Source: Parvularculaceae bacterium (GTDB lineage: Bacteria; Pseudomonadota; Alphaproteobacteria; Caulobacterales; Parvularculaceae). From it: a DNA stretch of 64,000 bases. Positions 37,625 to 45,682 of this stretch are shown piece after piece (the first letter of the stretch is position 1; each line of letters starts with the position of its first letter). Below the pieces are notes generated by a model. That model had not been told where the DNA came from and did not search any database. It saw only the letters and a list, made by a program, of their open reading frames with translations. The translations under genes were made by a program, and so were the position numbers. The stretch spans positions 62,001-126,000 of the forward strand of contig JANQMJ010000010.1 of the NCBI GenBank assembly GCA_028280115.1. The letters are read 5' to 3'.

Positions 37625-38362
37625 ATGGAAAATAGCGATTTTATTATTTATGTGGATGAAAGCGGCGATGCCAATATCGAAAACATAGACCCGCAGTATC
37701 CAATTTTTGTGCTCACTTTTTGTATTTTCCAGAAGGAACAATACTCCTCAACGGTTTCGCCATCTATTCAACGTTTCAAATTCAAGCATTTCAACCACGA
37801 TAACGTAATTCTACACGAGTACGATATCCGTAAACCCAACGGTCAATTTTCCTTCCTAAGAGATAAAAATAAGCGCGACGCATTCATGGCCGATCTTGCG
37901 CAGATCATTGCTGATGCTCCGATGACAATCATTGCAGCCGTAATTGACAAAGAAGAGCTCAAAAGACGTTATGCGGAACCTGATGATCCTTACGCAATAG
38001 CGTTAACTTTTTGCTTGGAACGTACGTATCGGTTTATGACTGAGGAAAAGCAAGAGGATCGCCAAACTTTCATTCTAACCGAAGGTAGAGGCAAAACTGA
38101 AAACGATGCTTTAGAGTTGGCGTTTAGGCGTATTGTCGATGGCGGCAACTATGATGGAACACGAATGCCGTGTTTTAAACTTATGTTCGCTGCAAAAGGT
38201 GTGAATTTAGGAGGCATGCAACTGGCAGATCTTACCGCTCGACCAATTGGATTGAGCGTACTTCGCCCAGGGCAGCCTAATCGAGCATATGATACCATCA
38301 AACCAAAAATAAGACGGGGTCCACGCGGAATAACTGGCTTTGGGCTTAAAGTTTTTCCCTAA
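37625..38362 (+). CDS. DUF3800 domain protein in an AT-rich insert
   Basis: A 245-residue protein. The N-terminus IIYVDESGDANIE carries the DUF3800 Asp-Glu-Ser motif of an RNase H-like fold. Later AVIDKEELKRRYAE, ALTFCLERTYRFM, ILTEGRGKTENDALE and the closing GMQLADLTARPIG-LSV complete the family pattern. DUF3800 genes are frequent cargo of mobile elements and defence regions; function unproven. The DNA is far AT-richer than its neighbours, with codons such as ATA, TTA and AGA, so recent transfer is likely. An imperfect stem GGGCCCCGAC / GCCGAGACCC follows the stop. Confidence 0.85.
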   Translation: MENSDFIIYVDESGDANIENIDPQYPIFVLTFCIFQKEQYSSTVSPSIQRFKFKHFNHDNVILHEYDIRKPNGQFSFLRDKNKRDAFMADLAQIIADAPMTIIAAVIDKEELKRRYAEPDDPYAIALTFCLERTYRFMTEEKQEDRQTFILTEGRGKTENDALELAFRRIVDGGNYDGTRMPCFKLMFAAKGVNLGGMQLADLTARPIGLSVLRPGQPNRAYDTIKPKIRRGPRGITGFGLKVFP

Positions 38363-38477
38363 AGCAAAGGGCCCCGACTTAGCCGAGACCCTTCGCCGAC
38401 CGGATATGTCCAGTCCGTAGCTGCCTATTCAATAGTCATTTTTGGGCGATTTGTCAAGGAATCCAGTAGGTTCTGTC

Positions 38478-39617
38478 TCAAACCGCCGCTTCCCGCCTTG
38501 CCTCGCTCGCGCGTTTCTTGACGCTGGCGGATTTGAGCTGCCCACAGGCGGCGAGAATGTCGCGGCCGCGGGGCGTTCGGATCGGCGAGGCGTAGCCGGC
38601 GCGATAAACAATGTCGGCGAAGGCTTCGATGCGGCGCCAGGTCGAACATTCATAAGGCGCGCCGGGCCAGGGATTGAACGGGATCAGATTGATCTTGGCG
38701 GGCACGCCCTTGAGCAATCGCACCAGTTCGCGCGCTTCGGCGTCGGTGTCGTTGACGCCCTTGAGCATGACATATTCGAAGGTGATGCGCCGCGCATTGC
38801 CGACGCCGGGATAGGTCCGGCAGGCGCTTAACAGTTCCGCAATCGGATATTTTCGGTTGATGGGCACCAGTTCATCGCGCAACGCATCATTGGTCGCATG
38901 CAGCGAAATCGCCAGCATCGCTGCGGTGTCCTCGCCCAGGCGCTTCATCTGCGGAACGACGCCGCTGGTCGATACCGTGACGCGCCGGCGCGAAATCGAA
39001 ATCCCGTCGCCGTCGGCGATCACCTCGATGGCTTTTGCGACATTGTCGAGATTATAAAGCGGCTCGCCCATGCCCATGAAAACCACATTGGAAAGCCGGC
39101 GACGTTCGCCGCCCGACGGCCATTCGCCAAGATCGTCTTTCACCGCCAGCACCTGGCCGACGATTTCCGCCGCGGTCAGATTGCGCACCAGCGCCTGGGT
39201 GCCCGTATGACAAAAGGTGCAGTTGAGCGTGCAGCCGACCTGGGAGGAAACGCATAAAGCCCCCGCCCGGCCCACATCGGGAATGAACACGCATTCAGCC
39301 TCGATCCCCGGCGCCATGCGCAAGAGATATTTGCGCGTGCCGTCGCTTGAAACCTGGCGCTCGACGACTTCCGGCCGGGCGATGACGAACTGCGCCGCCA
39401 GCGCCGCGCGCATTTCCTTGCCGATATCCGTCATGACGGAAAAATCCGTCGCGCCGTAATGATAGATCCAGCGCCAGAGCTGGCTCGCGCGCATGCGCGC
39501 GCGTTTTTCGTTCAGCGCGAACGCCTCGCCCAGGACCGATTGCAGCTCGGTCCGGGTCAGCCCGGCGAGATTGCGGCGCGGATCGTCCGCACGGAAAGAA
39601 AGGTCCGGTTCGGTCAT
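38478..39617 (-). CDS. rlmN: 23S rRNA/tRNA adenine C2-methyltransferase RlmN
   Basis: A 379-residue dual-specificity radical SAM methylase for A2503 of 23S rRNA and A37 of tRNAs. Start ATG 39617 ([19 protein letters not shown]). Cluster motif [13 protein letters not shown] (C-x3-C-x2-C), [13 protein letters not shown], the SAM-binding [20 protein letters not shown], and the mechanistic Cys in the C-terminal [10 protein letters not shown]. Monocistronic, with the AT-rich DUF3800 gene convergent on its 3' side. Confidence 0.97.
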   Translation of the reverse strand: MTEPDLSFRADDPRRNLAGLTRTELQSVLGEAFALNEKRARMRASQLWRWIYHYGATDFSVMTDIGKEMRAALAAQFVIARPEVVERQVSSDGTRKYLLRMAPGIEAECVFIPDVGRAGALCVSSQVGCTLNCTFCHTGTQALVRNLTAAEIVGQVLAVKDDLGEWPSGGERRRLSNVVFMGMGEPLYNLDNVAKAIEVIADGDGISISRRRVTVSTSGVVPQMKRLGEDTAAMLAISLHATNDALRDELVPINRKYPIAELLSACRTYPGVGNARRITFEYVMLKGVNDTDAEARELVRLLKGVPAKINLIPFNPWPGAPYECSTWRRIEAFADIVYRAGYASPIRTPRGRDILAACGQLKSASVKKRASEARREAAV

Positions 39618-39854
39618 AGAAGACCGCCATATAGGCAATGGACCGCCTTGCGTCCATCGGCGCAGCGATGAAGGCTAAACGCTTGTGCGGATTGGGTCAT
39701 TCCTATCTCCGCTCTTTCCGGCGTCCTTCGACAAGTTCGGTGTCCGATTCAAAATGCGCATGACCCCACGGATTGTCATGCCCGGACTTGCCTCGCTGTT
39801 GTCCGGTTTAGCGAAATGAATAGTTGATGATCGCTCCTGTCATGTTGAAAGCCG

Positions 39855-39980
39855 ACCCCCTCCGTCCCCCGGATCAAGTCCGGGGGCTGCCTCCCCCGCA
39901 AGCGGGGGAGGAGCGGCGATTACCGCAAGGTTTTCTTCCCCCGCTTGCGGGGGAAGTGGCCCGAAGGGCCGAAGGGGGTA
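39855..39980. repeat. Inverted pair of extragenic palindromes, family C
   Basis: Contains ACCCCCTCCGTC, CCCCCGG-ATCAAGT-CCGGGGG, CTCCCCCGCAAGCGGGGGAG, and inverted CTTCCCCCGCTTGCGGGGGA with GGCCCGAAGGGCCGAAGGGG. The same kind of pair is at 33000-33122. Confidence 0.8.
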
Positions 39981-40172
39981 TTGGGCTGATCGGCAAGCAC
40001 AGACCCCGTCGGCCTCCATGTCCCAAAGGGCGATAATCGAGACAGATCCAATGAAAAGCCGGCAGTGCTTTGAAGCTCAAAATCTAAACCGGACAGCAGC
40101 AGACTTGTTCCGGGCATCCAGAAGCGTCAGATATTTGCCTGAAAATTCGGGGCGGAACTCACCGTTTCTGGA

Positions 40173-40211
40173 TTGCCGGGAGTTCATGGATGGGAACCAT
40201 GAACCCGGCAA
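40173..40211. repeat. Hairpin upstream of the MFS gene
   Basis: TTGCCGGGAGTTCATGG pairs with CCATGAACCCGGCAA around a short loop, with a two-base bulge. It lies 67 bp before the transporter start and may be part of its leader or one more repeat. Confidence 0.6.
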
Positions 40212-40277
40212 TAACGTCGTTGGTTTGAATTGAATTTCCGTTCAGACACTCAGGATGAGGAGCCGGAAGAAACCGCC

Positions 40278-41579
40278 ATGGACGCGCCCAACACCCGCAA
40301 CGCCCCTATTCCGCCGGGGCCGACCACGCCGCGCCGGCGCGCCATCGCCATTGCGGTGCTGCTCGCCGGCGCGGTGTGCGCGGGCATGGGCCAGACCATC
40401 GTCTTTTCGGTGCTGCCGCCGCTGGCGCGAGACATCGGCCTTTCGGAATTCCGCGTCGGCCTGATCTTTATGTTTTCGGCGATCTGCTGGGTGTTGCTCG
40501 GGCCGCGCTGGGGCCGGGCGAGCGATAACCGCGGACGCAAACCGTTCATTCTGATCGGTCTGGGGGGATTTGCGCTTTCCATGGCGCTGTTCGGCGCGTC
40601 GGTGAAAGTCGGCCTGGCGGGCGCCCTGTCGGGCATGCCGCTTTATCTTCTGCTGGTCTTTACGCGCTCGCTTTACGGCATGATCGGCTCGGCGGGCCAG
40701 CCCGCGGCCCAGGCCTATATCGCCGACCGCACCAGCGCGCTCGATCGCACCGCGGGCATTGCGAGCTTTTCCGTCGCTTTCGGCTTCGGCGCCATGCTCG
40801 GGCCGGGCTTCGGCGCGGCGGCGGCGGTGATCGGTCCGGTGGCGCCGTTCTTCGCCATGGCCGTACTCGCCGCGCTGATGGGCGTTGCGGTGCTGATCTT
40901 TCTTCCCGAACGCTCCCGCCCGATCAAACGGGAAAAAAACCCCAAAGTGAAACTGACCGATGCGCGATTGCGGCCGTTTTTGATCTTCGGTCTCGGTTTC
41001 GGCGTGGTCAATGCGATCCCCATACAGACCATCGGCTTTTACTTCATCGACCGCCTGGGCCTGTCGACCCAGACGGCGCCGCAACTTGTGGGCGTCGGCC
41101 TGATGGCGAGCGCCATGGCCTCGCTGATGTCCCAGCTGGTGATCGTTCAGCGCTTTCGTCTGGCGCCGCGGCTGTTGATGCGCATCGCCCCGGCGCTGAT
41201 CATTGTCGGCCATGCGCTGATCTGGCTGACGGCCGATCTCGGTCCGGTGATTTTCGGCATGATGCTCGGCGGCTTCGGGGCAGGGCTCGCCTTTCCCGGC
41301 TATAGCGCGGCGGCTTCGCTGAGCGTGACGGCCGACGAACAGGGCGCGGCGATCGGGCTTGCCAATTCCGCCGGCGCGTCCGGTTTCATCGTTTCCCCGC
41401 TGGTCGCGTTCAGTCTTTATGCGGTCGCGCCCCAGGCGCCCTATATCCTGACCACGTCCCTGGCGGCGGCGCTGTTGGCCTTCGCCCTCGCCAGCCGCGC
41501 GGTCGGCGCCGCCGATCCGGCCCGGCCCGAAGCGGCGGACGTGCAAACCCAAAAGCCGGCGTCGGCGCCTTATCAATAA
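40278..41579 (+). CDS. MFS transporter, TetA-like drug/H+ antiporter group
   Basis: A 433-residue inner-membrane protein with about 12 hydrophobic segments. Start ATG 40278 follows GGAGCCGGAAG; an in-frame ATG at 40230 would add a polar 16-residue stretch. MFS motif A is LGPRWGRASDNRGRKPFILI in loop 2-3. Motif C-like GAMLGPGFGAAAAVIGPVAP lies in helix 5, which marks drug antiporters. Substrate unknown. It stands alone after a repeat-rich gap. Confidence 0.88.
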   Translation: MDAPNTRNAPIPPGPTTPRRRAIAIAVLLAGAVCAGMGQTIVFSVLPPLARDIGLSEFRVGLIFMFSAICWVLLGPRWGRASDNRGRKPFILIGLGGFALSMALFGASVKVGLAGALSGMPLYLLLVFTRSLYGMIGSAGQPAAQAYIADRTSALDRTAGIASFSVAFGFGAMLGPGFGAAAAVIGPVAPFFAMAVLAALMGVAVLIFLPERSRPIKREKNPKVKLTDARLRPFLIFGLGFGVVNAIPIQTIGFYFIDRLGLSTQTAPQLVGVGLMASAMASLMSQLVIVQRFRLAPRLLMRIAPALIIVGHALIWLTADLGPVIFGMMLGGFGAGLAFPGYSAAASLSVTADEQGAAIGLANSAGASGFIVSPLVAFSLYAVAPQAPYILTTSLAAALLAFALASRAVGAADPARPEAADVQTQKPASAPYQ

Positions 41580-41624
41580 TTCATTCCGTGTCGAGCATGC
41601 GCCCTATGCAGGGCGGCAATTTGA

Positions 41625-41789
41625 TTTCCGCTTGCTCATAAGGCGCGCGACTTTCTCCGGCAGCGCAAGCTCTATCGAAACGACGCCGTCCGCCGAACCC
41701 ATGTAAAGCGCTTTCGCGAATGGCTGGCGCATGAAAGCGCCATTACGCGCGACCGGCTAAACGCCTTTGTGGGGCGGCCCGCGCCCTGA
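41625..41789 (+). pseudogene. Possible remnant of a LysR-type regulator C-terminus
   Basis: A short open stretch ends with RRTHVKRFREWLAHE and a TGA at 41787. This resembles the closing helix of GcvA-type LysR regulators (V-x-x-F-R-x-W-L). There is no start, HTH or upstream domain. Weak, based on one helix pattern. Confidence 0.25.
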
Positions 41790-41796
41790 CGGCGGC

Positions 41797-42003
41797 TCAA
41801 TCCTCGTCAAAAAAAAGGATATCGCCCGGCTGGCAGTCGAGCTCCTTGCAGATCGCTTCAAGGGTTGAAAACCGGATGGCCTTGGCCTTGCCGGTCTTGA
41901 GAATGGAAAGATTGGCGATGGTGACCCCGACGCGCTCGGACAGTTCCGTCAGCGACATGCCGCGGTCGAGAAGCACGCGATCGAGTTTCACCGAAATCCC
42001 CAT
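41797..42003 (-). CDS. Small XRE/Cro-type repressor (YozG-like)
   Basis: A 68-residue single HTH domain: VLLDRGMSLTELSERVGVTI, then ANLSILKTGKAKAIRFSTLE, and AICKELDCQPGDILFFDED. This is the stand-alone class usually paired with a DUF2975 membrane protein. Its ATG overlaps the stop of the DUF2975 gene by one base, so the two are coupled. It probably controls its own operon; candidate operators are at 43703-43776. Confidence 0.88.
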   Translation of the reverse strand: MGISVKLDRVLLDRGMSLTELSERVGVTIANLSILKTGKAKAIRFSTLEAICKELDCQPGDILFFDED

Positions 42004-42578
42004 CAGACGGTCAGATCCTGTTCGCGCCTGAGCCGCTCGCCCTCGCGAAACGCGGACGCCAAACTCACGAAAGTGATCGCCAGCAAAAGGCTCGCATAAA
42101 CACCCGAGGCCGATCCGCCGGCGAAGCGAGCGCCAAACCCGCTATCGAGCACGACGTTCAGGAAATGCATGGCGGACAAAATCGCCGCTGCGCCGGCCGC
42201 ACGGAAAAAACGCGATGCGTTTTTGGCTTCGAACGGCTTGGCCGCCGCCGTATCGAGCGCGATCCGCAAGACATTTTCCGCAATGAATATGTAAAGCGCG
42301 AGCGTCAGGATGACGCCGCCGGCGGCCCATGGATCCGCCAAACGCGGGCTTAAGAATTGCGCGGCGGATTGCACGGCGCCTTGCGTCTCGCCGCCGGACA
42401 ACAAGAACAATCCTGAGCCGACGAGCGACAGCAGCAAGGAAATATAAAGGGCGAAGGTCAGTCCGAACAAAAGCCCGGGCGCGAACCAGGCGCCGCGGGA
42501 GCCAAGCCAGAAGGTCGGCGTTCGCCAGTCCGGCGTCGCTTCATGATCGAGCAAATCGAGAAATGTCGGGATCTTCAT
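42003..42578 (-). CDS. DUF2975 membrane protein, paralogue 2
   Basis: A 191-residue protein with four hydrophobic segments (FAPGLLFGLTFALYISLLLS, ILTLALYIFIAENVLRIA, FFRAAGAAAILSAMHFL, YASLLLAITFVSLASAF). The DUF2975 features are the loop AAAKPFEAKNASRFFRAAG after helix 2 and the C-terminal tail AFREGERLRREQDLTV. The upstream paralogue ends in the same EQDLTV. It overlaps the XRE gene and starts three bases after its paralogue. Function unknown; in other operons DUF2975 proteins sit with XRE repressors. Confidence 0.82.
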   Translation of the reverse strand: MKIPTFLDLLDHEATPDWRTPTFWLGSRGAWFAPGLLFGLTFALYISLLLSLVGSGLFLLSGGETQGAVQSAAQFLSPRLADPWAAGGVILTLALYIFIAENVLRIALDTAAAKPFEAKNASRFFRAAGAAAILSAMHFLNVVLDSGFGARFAGGSASGVYASLLLAITFVSLASAFREGERLRREQDLTV

Positions 42579-42581
42579 GGG

Positions 42582-43088
42582 CTACACCGTCAAATCCTGC
42601 TCTTCCTTCATTCGGGCGCCTTCATGGAACACCTCCGCCAGCACGAACACCGCAATGATGGCGAGCCAGGCGATCATGTTGGAATCGATATCCACGTCGG
42701 TGCGCGTCACCAGCGACAAAAACCCGAACGCGAATTTCGCACCCTCGCCCAGCAAGAGCGCATAGCCGACGGCGCGAAACCGGTCGGCGTTTTCTTTGAC
42801 GAAGGGCGACCCGAAGCGCAGGGTTTTCAGAATCTCAAGCAGCCGGTTGACCACGAACAACATCACCACGGCGGTGACGAAGGGATAGGCGACGGCGATG
42901 AAAGCGCCGCCGCCCGTCTCGATGTCTATGTTGTCCGAGTCCCGGAAGGCGTCGGCGATCATCGGCGCGAAGGGCGAGATCACCAGGGCGATCCCGAGCG
43001 CGCACACAACGATCCACAAAATGATCCGCGTGAAATGCAACCCCACCGCAAGCAACGAGGCCAGGGATCCTTTTCCGATCGCCCGCAT
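42582..43088 (-). CDS. DUF2975 membrane protein, paralogue 1
   Basis: A 168-residue protein with four hydrophobic segments and the DUF2975 features: ILKTLRFGSPFVKENADRFR between helices 2 and 3, and the tail FHEGARMKEEQDLTV. The second helix region VAYPFVTAVVMLFVVNRLLE is typical. It is the first of three overlapping genes (DUF2975, DUF2975, XRE). A type A repeat (43123-43229) separates it from two very small genes on the same strand. Confidence 0.82.
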   Translation of the reverse strand: MRAIGKGSLASLLAVGLHFTRIILWIVVCALGIALVISPFAPMIADAFRDSDNIDIETGGGAFIAVAYPFVTAVVMLFVVNRLLEILKTLRFGSPFVKENADRFRAVGYALLLGEGAKFAFGFLSLVTRTDVDIDSNMIAWLAIIAVFVLAEVFHEGARMKEEQDLTV

Positions 43089-43122
43089 CTTCCGTCTCCA
43101 TGTGTTGTCGAATTCGCCGCGC

Positions 43123-43229
43123 CTAAAGCACGTCTTGTTTTATCGGATTCAACAGGCGCGCTTTAGGTATTGTTTTGCCCCGTGTCTGTTGCGCATAACC
43201 GGCCCCCACTCATGCGCGACACGCTTTAG
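43123..43229. repeat. Extragenic palindromic repeat family A, copy 3
   Basis: Opens CTAAAGCACGTC, closes the first palindrome with GCGCGCTTTAG, then TTGCGCATAACCGGCCCCCA and CATGCGCGACACGCTTTAG. As in copy 1, the final CTTTAG contains the TAA stop of a minus-strand gene, here the 51-residue peptide. Confidence 0.85.
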
Positions 43230-43381
43230 AAAATCGCCATGATGCAAAGCGTTTTGGCGCAGTCTACTTTTTGCGCCGATTCGGCGCCGTCGCGCGGCGC
43301 GGCCGTGGCGAGCCCCACGAGGCTCGCAGCGGCGACCGCCGCGAAGACGCACGCGGCGGCCAGATGAAGATAGCGGGACAT
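43226..43381 (-). CDS. Small secreted peptide, 51 residues
   Basis: ATG at 43379-43381 overlaps the stop of the 44-residue gene (TAATG), so the two are coupled. Product: signal-peptide-like MSRYLHLAAACVFAAVAAAS, LVGLATAAPRDG with a likely cleavage after TAA, and a short mature part ending VDCAKTLCIMAIF with two cysteines. The stop lies inside a type A repeat, so the original C-terminus may have been longer. Codon use and the coupled start argue for a real gene. Function unknown. Confidence 0.6.
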   Translation of the reverse strand: MSRYLHLAAACVFAAVAAASLVGLATAAPRDGAESAQKVDCAKTLCIMAIF

Positions 43382-43515
43382 TAGGCTAGTCCGGCGAAAG
43401 CGCCGACCGCCGAAAGATAACCGGCGCCGATGACCGAAATCGTCACGAGAACGGCAAGGCCGTTGACAAATCCGCCAAATCCGCCAACATTATTCATCGA
43501 GCTATTGCGTGACAT
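43381..43515 (-). CDS. Small hydrophobic peptide, 44 residues
   Basis: ATG 43515 is preceded by the strong ribosome site AAAAGGAGAAACCCC. The product has a polar start MSRNSSMNN, a Gly-rich VGGFGGFVNG, and one membrane-length hydrophobic stretch LAVLVTISVIGAGYLSAVGA. It overlaps the 51-residue gene by one base at TAATG. On the other strand an intrinsic terminator at 43572-43605 points away from it, so an RNA could be made antisense to its leader. Size and shape resemble small membrane toxins or bacteriocin precursors, but that is inference. Confidence 0.6.
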   Translation of the reverse strand: MSRNSSMNNVGGFGGFVNGLAVLVTISVIGAGYLSAVGAFAGLA

Positions 43516-43571
43516 GGGGTTTCTCCTTTTCTTTTCCCTTGTTGAACCAACGCAACTCATTCTGATTTTCT

Positions 43572-43605
43572 GAGCGGTTAGGGATTTCCCTGCCGCTCTT
43601 TTTTT
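43572..43605 (+). terminator. Orphan intrinsic terminator on the plus strand
   Basis: Stem GAGCGG / CCGCTC with an inner GGG-ATTT-CCC hairpin, followed by seven T. No plus-strand gene ends before it within 1.9 kb, so it must belong to an unlisted short transcript. On the minus strand the run is A, so it cannot terminate there. Confidence 0.7.
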
Positions 43606-43702
43606 GTTGGCTCTTGCCGGCCCCGGCGCCGCCCGCTGCTTGCCCTCTTTGGGGTCTTTTTCGGGCTCTTCCGTGCGGCGGTGTGTCCGCCGTCTTGTTG
43701 AT

Positions 43703-43776
43703 TATCGATATACACTTATCGAAAAACGATGCAAGGGGTTTTTGTCGAAAAACGATAAATTTTTTTCGATAAGGGA
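43703..43776. promoter_or_regulatory. Cluster of ATCG-type operators upstream of rdgB
   Basis: AT-rich patch with TTATCGATA (43702-43710), TTATCGAAAAACGAT (43716-43730), GTCGAAAAACGATAA (43744-43758) and TTCGATAA (43765-43772). ATCG-N5-CGAT is an inverted repeat typical of HTH operators. It lies between rdgB and the divergent small-peptide genes, so it may serve either. Confidence 0.55.
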
Positions 43777-43783
43777 TAAAACC

Positions 43784-44401
43784 ATGGCCGAAAACCCGCG
43801 AAAACTGGTCGCTGAAAGGCTCGTCATCGCCTCTCATAACGACGGAAAAGTCAAAGAGATCAATGAGTTACTAGAACCTTACGAGATTGTAATCATTGGC
43901 GCCAAAAAACTCGGCCTTTTTGACCCGGAAGAGACCGGAAAGACCTATGCCGAGAACGCAGCGATCAAGGCCCGGACCGCGGCAGTAGGATCCGGCCTAC
44001 CGGCGCTGGCGGATGATTCCGGTCTCGACGTTGTCGCCCTCGGCGGCGCGCCGGGGATCTATTCGGCCCGCTGGGCGGGCTCCCCCCGCGATTTCGGCCG
44101 GGCCATGGTTCGGGTCGAAGAAGAGCTTCGAAAGACAGGGACAGAGGACTTTTCGGCCCGTTTCGTGTGCGTTCTTTGTCTTGCCTGGCCCGACGGCCAT
44201 GAGGAGATCTTCGAAGGCGAGGTGCGGGGCCGCCTGACCTTCCCGCCCCGGGGAAAAAAAGGCTTCGGTTACGACCCGATTTTTATCCCCAACGGCCATG
44301 ATATGACCTTCGGAGAAATGGAACCGGATGCGAAACACGCCATCTCCCACCGCGCCGATGCTTTCCGCAAGCTCAAAAAGGCCTGTTTGGAACAATTCTG
44401 A
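43784..44401 (+). CDS. rdgB: XTP/dITP diphosphatase (RdgB/HAM1)
   Basis: A 205-residue pyrophosphatase that removes ITP, dITP and XTP from the nucleotide pool. Start ATG 43784 ([20 protein letters not shown]). Seen: [16 protein letters not shown] substrate loop, [20 protein letters not shown] with the catalytic Asp pair, [18 protein letters not shown], and [10 protein letters not shown] at the end. In most relatives hemW follows directly; here an IS481-type remnant and repeats are wedged between. Confidence 0.96.
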   Translation: MAENPRKLVAERLVIASHNDGKVKEINELLEPYEIVIIGAKKLGLFDPEETGKTYAENAAIKARTAAVGSGLPALADDSGLDVVALGGAPGIYSARWAGSPRDFGRAMVRVEEELRKTGTEDFSARFVCVLCLAWPDGHEEIFEGEVRGRLTFPPRGKKGFGYDPIFIPNGHDMTFGEMEPDAKHAISHRADAFRKLKKACLEQF

Positions 44402-44455
44402 TCCCCTGCCTACAGGTCCGGGCTTTTATACTGAATCGCAGACCTTCCCCGCCGC

Positions 44456-44560
44456 TCATTCCCGCGCCCGCGCGCGAAGGCGCGCTAATTATAGTTTGAC
44501 CGCATTCGCGGTCGGGCCGGGAATCCAGAAAGACCAAAGCGCAAATGGATTCCCGCCTTC
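44456..44560. repeat. Extragenic palindromes downstream of rdgB
   Basis: CTCATTCCCGCGCCCGCGCG ... GACCGC-ATTC-GCGGTC, GGGCCGGGAATCCAG and AAATGGATTCCCGCC. The GGGAATCCAG / TGGATTCCC arms resemble those around 47030. These units are common landing sites for insertion sequences, and one begins 75 bp later. Confidence 0.65.
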
Positions 44561-44634
44561 GTATTTTATTTCGGATGATTGGCTTGATCGCGACTCGGTT
44601 CAGCGTGGTCTGAGTTTGCTTCGGGAGTTGGGCT

Positions 44635-45640
44635 ATGGACATTAAGCTGCACGCCAATGCGACGACGACGCCGAAGGTGCGCGCCTATATTCAAGCGAGC
44701 GCGGCCTCGGCGGCGGATTTGGCGCAAGAACTGGGGGGTCAGCGAGACAACGATCCGCCGCTGGCGGGGGCGGTCCGACACGGCGGACCGGTCTCACACG
44801 CCGCGCCGTCTTGGGCAATCGACATCCCTGGAGGAAGAGGCGCTGATCTGCGCCTTGCGCAAGGATGCGCGGCTCAGCCTTGACGATGTGACGGAGGTCA
44901 TGCGGCGCTGCGTGAACAAAACGCTCTCGCGCTCCTCAATCTACAGATGCCTGAAGCGCCATGGCCTGTCGCGTCTGCCGAAAGAAGAGGCGACGCAAAG
45001 GACGGGTCGTTTTGATGAGACCGCGTTCGGTTATGTGCACATCGATCTCAAACACCTGCCGAAGCTGGACCGCAGGCCGTCCTATGTCTTTGTCGCCATC
45101 GAGCGGACGACGCGTTTCGCCTATGGCGAAATTATCGACAACCGCCGGCAAGGGACGATCGCCGGATGTCTTGAGCGTTTCCTCGAAAGTTTTGGCCATC
45201 CCGTCCATACGATCCTCACCGACAATGGCTCTGAGTTTACGGATCGGTTCGGCGGCGCCTACTGGGGCGCCAGGCCGGCCGGAACAGGCCGGCCGCCTTT
45301 GACCGCGTCTGCGCAGCCCACGGCATTCGCCACAAGCTGACGCGCCCCTACACGCCCCAGACCAACGGCATGGTCGAGCGCTTTAATCGCAGGCTCGCAG
45401 AGGCGATCCGGACCGTACCGCCAAACGGCGACAACGCCGGCAGAAACCGCTTCGCCAATCACCAAGACAGAAACGCCTTCATCAAAAACACCGTTGATGC
45501 GTACAATAGAACCAGACTGCAATGCCTTGGATACAACGCACCGCTCCAAAGGCTAAACAATCTCACGGAAGACAACACCTTCGCGGGAATGAGCGGGCCT
45601 TTGAACTTCACGCCGATCCCGATTAAGCGCCCGATGCCCC
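44635..45640 (+). mobile_element. IS481-family transposase, disrupted by two frameshifts
   Basis: The N-terminal HTH part starts at 44635 (KVRAYIQASAASAADLAQEL). It shifts frame at a run of six G (44733-44738), after which VSETTIRRWRGRSDT continues. The DDE catalytic residues are visible: Asp in FGYVHIDLKHLPKL, Asp in HTILTDNGSEFTD, and Glu in TNGMVERFNRRLAE. A second shift at about 45270-45295 precedes AFDRVCAAHGIRHKLTRPYT. The reading frame formally runs on to 45690 through a palindrome. No clear terminal inverted repeats could be fixed by eye. Non-functional as read. Confidence 0.85.
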
Positions 45641-45642
45641 AG

Positions 45643-45665
45643 CCCTCCCCTTTTCAAGGGGAGGG
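45643..45665. repeat. Perfect palindrome, family D, before hemW
   Basis: CCCTCCCCTT-TTC-AAGGGGAGGG, with a 10-bp perfect stem. It lies between the transposase remnant and the hemW start and matches the units at 35531 and 35577. Confidence 0.75.
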
Positions 45666-45682
45666 GATAAAGTTGCGCTCAT

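Larger units (their letters stand above)
39618..40277. other. Intergenic region with repeats, no gene seen
   Basis: 660 bp between divergent rlmN and the MFS gene. It holds the family C unit pair (39855-39980) and a hairpin (40173-40211). Open frames in it are palindrome-derived and lack family features. Confidence 0.65.

Noticed and set aside
43464..43490. TTGACA/CATTAT as a sure promoter for the antisense RNA
   Set aside because: The spacing is 19 bp, and TTGACA arises from Val-Asn codons of the peptide gene; kept only as a possibility.
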